Source: JACMRI01 sp043778625
GTDB taxonomy: Bacteria > Bacteroidota > Bacteroidia > UBA4408
Direction of reading: 5' to 3'
Assembly: GCA_043778625.1 (NCBI GenBank)
Contig: JAYWFU010000071.1
Location: forward strand, 1-21,921
DNA length: 21,921 bases
Below are positions 15,774 to 21,921 of this stretch, piece after piece. A program made the position numbers and the translations under genes. The notes beneath the pieces were generated by a model. That model searched no databases. It saw only the letters and a program-made list of their open reading frames with translations, and had not been told where the DNA came from. Positions within the stretch are counted from its first letter, which is position 1; the number at the start of each line of letters is the position of its first letter.

Positions 15774-17084
15774 ATGGATAATTTTACGCCCAAAGACGAA
15801 ATACAAGACATAGTAGTAGGACTAGATATAGGAACTACTAAAATTGCGGCTATTGTGGGCACACGTACTGCTAATGGTAAAATTGAAATTAAAGGCATTG
15901 GCAAAGCCGAATCAGTGGGGGTGATGCGTGGTGTAGTTACGCACATAACTCCCACCATCGAATCAATAAAAAAAGCAATACAAGACGCTATTGAAAAAAC
16001 AGGCGTGGATATAAAGGTAGTAAACGTAGGTATTGCGGGGCAACACATTAAAAGCCTGCAACACAAAGGCTTGCGCACACGTACTAACCAAGATGCCGAA
16101 ATAACACAAGATGATATTGATGCATTAATTGAAGATATGCACAAGCTAGTAATGCTACCTGGCGATGCTATTATACACGTTATTCCGCAGGAATATATTG
16201 TGGATAATGAGCAAGGCATACGCGACCCTATAGGCATGGCGGGCGTACGCTTGGAGGCTAACTTTCATATAATATCGGGGCAATACACCGCTATTAAAAA
16301 TATTAAAACTTGCGTGGAGCGTGCGGGCTTAGAAATTACTGAGTTAATATTAGAGCCGCTTGCAAGTGCCGATGCAGTTATTGCTAATGAAGAAAAAGAA
16401 GCGGGTGTAGTGCTGGTAGATATTGGAGGGGGTACTACTGATGTGGCTATATTTCACGACGGAATACTACGCCACACGGCAGTTATACCATTTGGTGGAA
16501 ATATTATTACAGAGGATATTAAAGAGGGTTGTACAATTTTGCGTAACCAAGCGGAGTTATTAAAAGTAAAATTTGGCTCAGCTTTAGCGAGCGAAAATCA
16601 AGAGAATGAAATAGTATCAATACCTGGTTTGCGTGGGCGTGCGCCAAAAGAAATTTCGTTAAAAAACTTGGCGCATATTATTGAGGCGCGTATGGAAGAA
16701 ATTATTGAACACGTGTTTTATGAAATTAGAAACTCAGGTTACGAAAAAAAATTAGTAGCAGGCATAGTAGTTACAGGCGGAGGATCGCAGCTAAAACATT
16801 TGCAACAATTGTTTGAATACACTACAGGTATGACTACCCGCATTGGCTACCCTAACGAGCATTTGAGTGGCAATAATACTGATGATATATCGAGCCCATC
16901 GTTAGCAACTGGTGTAGGTTTGGTATTAAAAGGATTTCAGTTTGTAGATAAACAACGCCGTAAAGACGAGCATAACGGAATAACTACCGAAAAGAAAATT
17001 GAAATAAACACAGGGTCGCAAAAAGTAAACGGTAAAGGATTATTCAAATCGATATTTGAAATATTTAACGAGGATACTAAATAG
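15774..17084 (+). CDS. ftsA: Cell division protein FtsA
   Basis: Actin-like ATPase that anchors FtsZ filaments to the inner membrane. Phosphate-1 motif GLDIGTTKIAAIVG (16-29), phosphate-2 LVDIGGGTTDVAIF (214-227), adenosine motif VTGGGSQLKHL (333-343) and the 1C interaction domain about 92-165 (PQEYIVDNEQGIRDPIGMAG) are all typical. The last residues, GLFKSIFEIFNEDTK (422-436), form an amphipathic helix suited to membrane binding. At 436 residues it is of usual length. It lies 9 nt before ftsZ in the same operon. Confidence 0.97.
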   Translation: MDNFTPKDEIQDIVVGLDIGTTKIAAIVGTRTANGKIEIKGIGKAESVGVMRGVVTHITPTIESIKKAIQDAIEKTGVDIKVVNVGIAGQHIKSLQHKGLRTRTNQDAEITQDDIDALIEDMHKLVMLPGDAIIHVIPQEYIVDNEQGIRDPIGMAGVRLEANFHIISGQYTAIKNIKTCVERAGLEITELILEPLASADAVIANEEKEAGVVLVDIGGGTTDVAIFHDGILRHTAVIPFGGNIITEDIKEGCTILRNQAELLKVKFGSALASENQENEIVSIPGLRGRAPKEISLKNLAHIIEARMEEIIEHVFYEIRNSGYEKKLVAGIVVTGGGSQLKHLQQLFEYTTGMTTRIGYPNEHLSGNNTDDISSPSLATGVGLVLKGFQFVDKQRRKDEHNGITTEKKIEINTGSQKVNGKGLFKSIFEIFNEDTK

Positions 17085-17093
17085 CGAATTACA

Positions 17094-19019
17094 ATGCCAC
17101 ACGAAAATTATTTTGAAGATTGGGCATCGCAATTTTCTACCGAAACCAAATTAACCGAAACCACTATTACTAACAATAACAACCAAATAACTAATACAAT
17201 ACCACAAACCAACACAACCATGGAACTAACTAACCACACATCAGCATCAATTATTAAAGTAATAGGAGTAGGCGGCGGCGGAAGCAATGCAGTAAACCAC
17301 ATGTTTAAAGCAGGCATTGAGGGCGTAGATTTTATTATATGTAATACTGATGCTAAAGATTTAGCAAAATCGCCAATAGAACATAAAATTCAAATTGGAG
17401 CACAACTTACCGAAGGGCGTGGTGCTGGTGCTAAACCTGAGGTGGGTAAAAATGCAGCCATTGAAAATATTGACGAAATTAAAAACGTATTAGCTAATAC
17501 CAAAATGGTGTTTGTAACAGCAGGTATGGGCGGAGGCACAGGTACTGGCGCAGCACCAATAATAGCTGGTGTTGCCAAAGAAATGGGCATACTTACGGTA
17601 GGTATTTGTACTATTCCGTTTAGCCAAGAGGGCACCGTAAAGCGCCGCCATGCGGAGGCTGGCATTGTTGAGATGCGCAAAAACGTAGATACGCTTATTA
17701 TTATTTGTAACGATAAATTGCGTGAGATACATGGTAGCCTACCATTTACACAGGCTTTTGCCAAGGCTGATGACGTGTTAGCAACAGCAGCACGCTCAAT
17801 AGCCGAAATTATTTCAACCACAGGTATTATTACTCAAGATTTTAACGATGTGCGTACCGTAATGGAAAACGGAGGTACAGCCATAATGGGTATTGCTACC
17901 GTAAATGGCGAAAACCGTGCAAGTCGTGTTATTGAAACTGCATTATCATCACCACTATTAAATGATAATAATATTGCAGGAGCAAGCCAAATATTATTAA
18001 GTATAACTTGTGGTACTGAAGAAGCTACCATGGACGAAATAGGCGAGATACAAGACTTTATACAGCGTGAAGCGGGCGAAAATGCAAACATTATTTTGGG
18101 GTTAAACGTACAAGAAGAATTAGGCGATGCAATGAAATTAATATTAATTGCAACTGGTTTTGAAAGCTCTAAGCAACTAGGTTTTGAGCCAATAGTAGTT
18201 GCCGAAAAAAAAATTAACGTATTGATAGACGATGCTAATTCAAAACTATATCAAGCACCTGTACCTGCAACAGCAAGTACTCCAGTGCCCACATCGTTTG
18301 AAACTACGCCAACTATTACCAGTAAATATAATGTAGAAGATGCTGATGGGTTTGTATTACGCAAGGCCACACCAAGTATTGATACCGCTAATCAAATTCA
18401 ACCCTCGTTTATAGCTACTACACCTACCTACGAAGACGTAATAAATACCCAAGCTACCGAACTAACGGAAGAGGACGTAACTAAGCACACGTTGTTTTCG
18501 TTAGAGGAAGATACTAATGTAGTTAACCAGGTTGAAGGTACATTAAAAGCTGAAATAACTACTACTTACAACAGCAGTACATCGTCTAACGATGATATTC
18601 CGTTTGAAATAGTATCAACTACTACTACCGAACATGAGCAATTAAATTTTACTACCTACACTAAAGACGAAAATACAGTACCCGAAACTACAGCAACCAC
18701 TGATACCTCTACTGACCGTAAAGTGTACGACCTGCAAGGTAACTCGGTGTATCAAGAGCAACCAAGCAAAGCGGAGCATATTGAAAAAAATAACGAAGAG
18801 CGTATTAAAAAATTGAAATTGTTTAACGCAATATTCAAAAGCCGTTCGGGCTTAGCCGATATGGAAAGTGAACCCGCTTACCGCCGCAAAGGTGTACAGT
18901 TAAACGATGTTACGCCTAGCGACCAAACTGATGTATCGCGTTTTACATTATCGGAAGGAGATAATAACAAAACCGAAATACGTTCTAATAACTCGTTTTT
19001 ACACGATAACGTAGATTAA
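17094..19019 (+). CDS. ftsZ: Cell division protein FtsZ (long-linker Bacteroidota form)
   Basis: Tubulin-like GTPase forming the Z ring. 641 residues: an unusual Asn/Thr-rich N-terminal extension (1-50); the GTPase core from IIKVIGVGGGGSNAVNHM (53-70) with the tubulin signature GGGTGTGAAP (146-155) and T7 loop TQDFNDVRTVMENGG (247-261); a C-terminal domain to about 378; a disordered Thr/Glu-rich linker (about 380-565); and a conserved tail with EPAYRRKGVQL (593-603) and SNNSFLHDNVD at the end. That tail is the form I know from Bacteroidota. The T7 loop has Thr where E. coli has Asn-207. An internal ATG at 17220 (Met-43) would remove most of the extension, but the first ATG keeps the 9-nt operon spacing behind ftsA. 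Confidence 0.96.
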   Translation: MPHENYFEDWASQFSTETKLTETTITNNNNQITNTIPQTNTTMELTNHTSASIIKVIGVGGGGSNAVNHMFKAGIEGVDFIICNTDAKDLAKSPIEHKIQIGAQLTEGRGAGAKPEVGKNAAIENIDEIKNVLANTKMVFVTAGMGGGTGTGAAPIIAGVAKEMGILTVGICTIPFSQEGTVKRRHAEAGIVEMRKNVDTLIIICNDKLREIHGSLPFTQAFAKADDVLATAARSIAEIISTTGIITQDFNDVRTVMENGGTAIMGIATVNGENRASRVIETALSSPLLNDNNIAGASQILLSITCGTEEATMDEIGEIQDFIQREAGENANIILGLNVQEELGDAMKLILIATGFESSKQLGFEPIVVAEKKINVLIDDANSKLYQAPVPATASTPVPTSFETTPTITSKYNVEDADGFVLRKATPSIDTANQIQPSFIATTPTYEDVINTQATELTEEDVTKHTLFSLEEDTNVVNQVEGTLKAEITTTYNSSTSSNDDIPFEIVSTTTTEHEQLNFTTYTKDENTVPETTATTDTSTDRKVYDLQGNSVYQEQPSKAEHIEKNNEERIKKLKLFNAIFKSRSGLADMESEPAYRRKGVQLNDVTPSDQTDVSRFTLSEGDNNKTEIRSNNSFLHDNVD

Positions 19020-19038
19020 TTTATACCACATAATTTAT

Positions 19039-19101
19039 ATTTGCACAAAAGATTAACGCCCGCTACACAATGTGTAGCTGGCGTTAATCTTTTGTGCAAA
19101 T
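19039..19101 (+). terminator. Very long hairpin behind ftsZ (terminator or processing structure)
   Basis: The left arm 19039-19060 pairs perfectly with 19080-19101 (22 bp), there is one C/T mismatch, and an inner 8-bp stem (GCTACACA with TGTGTAGC) closes on a single-base centre. It begins 20 nt after the ftsZ stop. It would stop or stabilise the murC-ftsZ transcript. It lacks a clean U-tract after the stem, unlike a normal intrinsic terminator, and a TATATTTG box overlaps its left edge (19036-19043). Confidence 0.6.
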
Positions 19102-19125
19102 AAGTTATTCTATTAATTCTCCATC

Positions 19126-19149
19126 TTGTTTCGTGCCCTCACAAAACAA
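19126..19149 (+). repeat. 24-nt palindromic repeat, copy D
   Basis: TTGTTTCGTG, loop CCCT, CACAAAACAA: the same element as the three copies in front of murC, with one C/A mismatch in the stem and a shifted loop. It is 25 bp past the ftsZ hairpin. Confidence 0.75.
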
Positions 19150-19277
19150 TTATAAATAGGTTGTTTTTCTATTCAAGTTACTTTTGATAAGAAAGCCACA
19201 CCTCAACATAATTAACTTCCTTAGTTTAAACGGAGTTATGTATATTTACGAATTAAATTTTTAAATTTCACTTACGT

Positions 19278-19526
19278 ATGCAAGCCACCTTTGAACTTAG
19301 TTTATACCCATTAATGAATAATTATAAAGCCGAAGTACTCGATTTTATTAACGAGTTACATCAGTTCGAAAATATTGAAGTGATAACTAACGGGCTTAGC
19401 ACACAAATTTTTGGTGATTTTGATTACATCCAAACCCAAGTAATACCCACACTTATGAAACAAGTATGGGCGCAGCATCAAGCGGTGTTGATAGTTAAAA
19501 TGGGGTGCGGAATTTTAAAATTTTAA
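19278..19526 (+). CDS. Small YkoF/thiamine-binding-like protein
   Basis: 82 residues without signal peptide or membrane helix. The sequence ATFELSLYPLMNNYKAEVLDF (opening), then NIEVITNGLSTQIFGDFDYI, follows the beta-alpha-beta-beta pattern of the YkoF/MTH1187-type ferredoxin-like domain, in which S/T-x-Q-x-x-G-D-x-D near the second strand is characteristic. Relatives bind thiamine or hydroxymethylpyrimidine, but many of unknown function exist and no thiamine gene or THI-box riboswitch is seen here. The C-terminal part (HQAVLIVKMGCGILKF) is short. It lies 29 nt before the DUF3109 gene on the same strand. The fold is a fair guess and the ligand is unproven. Confidence 0.6.
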   Translation: MQATFELSLYPLMNNYKAEVLDFINELHQFENIEVITNGLSTQIFGDFDYIQTQVIPTLMKQVWAQHQAVLIVKMGCGILKF

Positions 19527-19555
19527 ATTTACACCAAAACTTAATTTAAAAAAAC

Positions 19556-20128
19556 ATGCTTGCAATAGGCGAAGTATTAGTGTCGGAAGATATTATTGAA
19601 AAACGTTTTGTTTGCGACCTACACGCCTGCAAAGGCGCTTGTTGTGTGCACGGCGATAGTGGAGCTCCGCTTTATGAATATGAAAAAGAATTATTAGCAC
19701 AGGCATATCCTGCGGCCAAAAAATACATACCTGCTGAGGCTATTGCCAGTATTGAGGCACAGGGCCTATCAGTAATTGATAGCGATGGCGACCTTGGCAC
19801 ACCACTGTTTGAAGGGAAGCACTGTGTGTATACTTATTTTGAAACCAATGGTACTGCAAAATGTGCATTTGAACAAGCTTACAAAAACGGTGAAACAACT
19901 TGGTATAAGCCACTAAGTTGCCACTTATACCCTATACGATTAATTGAGAACAACCGATTAATTGCTGCTAACTATGATAAATGGACTATTTGTGCAGCAG
20001 CCTGTACCAACGGCGAAAAACTACAAGTGAGAGTATATCAATTTTTAAAAGAACCATTAATTCGCAAATTTGGCGAGCAATGGTACAACGAACTATGCGC
20101 AACTGCAACGGCTTATTTACAACAGTAA
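19556..20128 (+). CDS. DUF3109 family cysteine-cluster protein
   Basis: 190 residues, cytosolic, nine cysteines. The N-terminal motif FVCDLHACKGACCVHGDSG (18-36, Cys 20, 25, 29, 30), then Cys-90, Cys-103, KPLSCHLYPI (Cys-122) and CAAAC (146-150), matches DUF3109, a conserved Bacteroidota family related to YkgJ-type Fe-S or zinc-cluster proteins. The metal and function are not known from sequence. The family is common as a stand-alone housekeeping-like gene. It overlaps the likely start of the next gene by 34 nt. Confidence 0.88.
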   Translation: MLAIGEVLVSEDIIEKRFVCDLHACKGACCVHGDSGAPLYEYEKELLAQAYPAAKKYIPAEAIASIEAQGLSVIDSDGDLGTPLFEGKHCVYTYFETNGTAKCAFEQAYKNGETTWYKPLSCHLYPIRLIENNRLIAANYDKWTICAAACTNGEKLQVRVYQFLKEPLIRKFGEQWYNELCATATAYLQQ

Positions 20129-21081
20129 AATTAGCAATTATGTTAATAACCCTATTATTGGCACAAAGTACTAATAGTAGGGCACAAACTTTTATTACCA
20201 ATGGTTTTAAGCAATTGTCGTTTGATAATGCCACACAAGCCATACATCAAAACTTATACAATTATCATTTTATTAAAGCTGATACTTTGTTAACACAATA
20301 TGCTATTAAGCATAAAAATAGTAATTGGGGTTTACTTATGTATACCAATTATTATTGGTGGCAAATAATATCAGGCAATATAAAAGATAAAGCACTACGC
20401 ACTAAGTTTGAGGAAAACAACAATAAAATAATAATTAACTTAACCACAGGCTCATATAAATTAACAACACTTACTAACGAAAATTTATACATATTGGCTA
20501 ATGCCTATGCATTTAAAACTCGATTAAATTTATTAGAGGGCGAGTACCTAAAAGGTTTATTAAACCTCAATAAAAGCCTTAATTATATAGAGCAGTGCGT
20601 AGGCAAAGAAGAGGTGTTTGAAGCCTTTACAATACAAACAGCCTTACTGTATTATTTTATAGAATATAGTCGCATACACAAGCCAATTACTCGGCCTTAC
20701 TTAGCTACAATGCCCGCAGGGTCAATGGAAAAAGGATTGAAATTATTAGAAAACGGCGCAAAAAGTATGGATAATATTATAGCTACTGAGTGTATTTATT
20801 TTTTGGGTAAAATATATGGCGAGGTAGAAAAAAAATATACCAAAGCTGAACCTTATTGTCTTGAACTTACCAAAAAGTATAGTACTAATATAGTGTATCA
20901 GTTTAATTTGTACGATTGTTACTTGAATGAAAATAAAGATACGGAAGCTCAACATACACTCATAGCTATACATAGGCTAAGTAAAACATTACCCTATTTA
21001 ACTCCAACACAGCGAGTATCCTACATTAACGAAGCCAAAAAATTAAGCGAAGAAGTGTACTTAAAACAAAAGCATAAGTAA
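20095..21081 (+). CDS. Exported protein of unknown function, possibly TPR-like
   Basis: Not recognised. The frame is open from 19981, but its first 38 codons run through the DUF3109 gene in another frame. I prefer the ATG at 20095 (328 residues), because it gives a proper signal peptide: Arg-2, Lys-12, a hydrophobic run LAIMLITLLLAQ, and SRAQ as a cleavage site. The ATG at 20140 would leave an uncharged 14-residue start. The mature protein is largely helical with an even spread of aromatic residues, and the C-terminal third (YCLELTKKYSTNIVYQFNLY, then YLNENKDTEAQ) resembles tetratricopeptide-type helical pairs. No sorting tail or lipoprotein Cys. Location is probably periplasmic. Its start overlaps the upstream gene, which suggests co-expression. 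Confidence 0.7.
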   Translation: MRNCNGLFTTVKLAIMLITLLLAQSTNSRAQTFITNGFKQLSFDNATQAIHQNLYNYHFIKADTLLTQYAIKHKNSNWGLLMYTNYYWWQIISGNIKDKALRTKFEENNNKIIINLTTGSYKLTTLTNENLYILANAYAFKTRLNLLEGEYLKGLLNLNKSLNYIEQCVGKEEVFEAFTIQTALLYYFIEYSRIHKPITRPYLATMPAGSMEKGLKLLENGAKSMDNIIATECIYFLGKIYGEVEKKYTKAEPYCLELTKKYSTNIVYQFNLYDCYLNENKDTEAQHTLIAIHRLSKTLPYLTPTQRVSYINEAKKLSEEVYLKQKHK

Positions 21082-21112
21082 TTTGGAATCAATCTATTGA
21101 ATTGAAAAACTT

Positions 21113-21147
21113 AAAACGCCCGTATTTATAATAAATACGGGCGTTTT
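21113..21147. terminator. Bidirectional intrinsic terminator between convergent genes
   Basis: AAAACGCCCGTATTTA (21113-21128), loop TAA, TAAATACGGGCGTTTT (21132-21147): a perfect 16-bp stem with A-run and T-run at the two ends, so it can stop transcription from both sides. It serves the unknown exported gene and the desaturase. Confidence 0.88.
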
Positions 21148-21201
21148 GTTAATTATAGTAGTTAACACTAATTATTATAATAATCTGGCAATACAAACTT
21201 A

Positions 21202-21921
21202 TTAAGCTTTGCCTAAGTTGCGTAACATCTTAGTATGTTCGCTCAAAGCACCAAAAAAGGTAGGTATAGTGTTGTAAGGCAAATTAAATTCGTGGGCAGT
21301 TTTTTCTACAATGGTTGAAATTTTGTTGTAATGCACATGACAAATGTTAGGAAACAAATGATGTTCAACTTGATAGTTTAACCCACCTACAAACCAAGAA
21401 AATGGCTTGTTAGCGGCCGCAAAATTACTTGTAGTAAGTACTTGAATTGTAGCCCAATCATTTTCTAATGAGTTGGTACCTTTAACAGGTAATGGATACT
21501 TAGTATCAGGCACTACGTGTGCTGGCTGAAATATAGCCGCTAATATTACCCCTGCCACAAAGTGCATAATAACCAAGCCTATGATAATTTGCCACCAAGC
21601 AATATTCATTACAAATACGGGTATAATAAACATATACGAATGATAAAATAATTTGCTAGCAATAATTTCGATTAAGCCTCTAACATAACTTGTTTTTTTG
21701 GCTGCAAAATGTCCTTCTTTACTATAACGGTTAAGTTGTTTAAAATCCTTTGAGGTACTCCACATCATAGTCATAAAGCCATATAATACCCAAGCATAGA
21801 TATATTGGAAACGATGTATGGGTCGTATAACATCGTGCGGGCTAAAACGTAATAGTGGGGTAGGAGGCATTATGTCTTCATCCACGTCATTAACGTTAGT
21901 AAACGTGTGGTGTATGTTGTT
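21202..21921 (-). CDS. Membrane fatty-acid (acyl-CoA/acyl-lipid) desaturase, C-terminal part
   Basis: The reading frame is open to the right edge, so the N-terminal half is missing; an in-frame GTG at 21885 is internal, not a start. The visible part begins NNIHHTFTNVNDVDEDIM, which contains the second His box (x-x-x-HHT), then membrane segments (about YMFIIPVFVMNIAWWQIIIG and LVIMHFVAGVILAAI) and the third box NYQVEHHLFP. The QxxHH form is typical of front-end/linoleoyl-CoA-type desaturases, which use cytochrome b5 or ferredoxin electrons and a di-iron site to add double bonds to acyl chains. Position specificity cannot be read from sequence. The gene stands alone here, convergent with the upstream unit. 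Confidence 0.92.
   Translation of the reverse strand, partial: NNIHHTFTNVNDVDEDIMPPTPLLRFSPHDVIRPIHRFQYIYAWVLYGFMTMMWSTSKDFKQLNRYSKEGHFAAKKTSYVRGLIEIIASKLFYHSYMFIIPVFVMNIAWWQIIIGLVIMHFVAGVILAAIFQPAHVVPDTKYPLPVKGTNSLENDWATIQVLTTSNFAAANKPFSWFVGGLNYQVEHHLFPNICHVHYNKISTIVEKTAHEFNLPYNTIPTFFGALSEHTKMLRNLGKA

Noticed and set aside
17390..17821. 143-codon minus-strand frame opposite ftsZ
   Set aside because: Complete overlap with the FtsZ GTPase core, and the hydrophobic, proline-rich composition is a typical complement artefact.
19036..19043. TATATTTG promoter downstream of ftsZ
   Set aside because: It sits at the foot of the long hairpin and no gene starts within 200 bp under its control; the match is likely incidental.
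19020..19277. TPP riboswitch before the YkoF-like gene
   Set aside because: No CTGAGA-type THI-box core is visible in the region, so there is no support for one.

Overview
The window is an AT-rich bacterial chromosome segment, very probably from the phylum Bacteroidota (a Chitinophagales/Sphingobacteriales-like lineage is my guess). Support comes from several type IX secretion (T9SS) features: a PorP/SprF outer-membrane protein and two proteins with C-terminal sorting domains. FtsZ has the long linker and the NNSFLHDNVD-type end I know from this phylum. Promoter-like TAnnTTTG boxes occur, genes lack clear Shine-Dalgarno sites, and the core genes (bshA, Mrp without CxxC, DUF3109, S74 tail-fibre protein) are of Bacteroidota type.

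Layout. (i) 1-1900, minus: 5' part of a large secreted protein with FN3-like domains, running off the left edge. (ii) 1955-4227, minus: Mrp/ApbC Fe-S carrier followed by bshA (bacillithiol glycosyltransferase), one transcription unit with a promoter-like element. (iii) 4228-6784: a cell-surface gene patch under turnover. It holds a C-terminal gene fossil, two tandem paralogous T9SS cargo genes with mosaic identity, and a truncated third gene, linked by ATGA overlaps. (iv) 6785-9501, minus: PorP/SprF protein, orphan histidine kinase and ispD. (v) 9778-13192, plus: a 935-residue fibre protein with a C-terminal S74 chaperone domain, then a PD-(D/E)XK nuclease-like protein. (vi) 13193-13549: intergenic region with palindromic repeats. 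(vii) 13550-19019, plus: compact murC-ftsQ-ftsA-ftsZ division cluster ending in a very long hairpin. (viii) 19278-21081, plus: small YkoF/thiamine-binding-like protein, DUF3109 cysteine-cluster protein and an unknown exported protein. (ix) 21202 to the right edge, minus: C-terminal part of a membrane fatty-acid desaturase, convergent with (viii) across a strong bidirectional terminator.

The parts are mostly housekeeping (cell division, isoprenoid precursor, bacillithiol, Fe-S assembly, lipid desaturation) mixed with cell-surface and secretion genes. No CRISPR array, tRNA, rRNA, IS transposase or recognisable defence island is visible. The most interesting items are the decaying and recombining T9SS cargo cluster with gene remnants at both ends, a family of 24-nt palindromes in two intergenic regions, the FtsZ N-terminal extension with a T7-loop substitution, the 30-bp hairpin behind ftsZ, and the fibre/nuclease pair. 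I see nothing that clearly amounts to a new multi-gene system.
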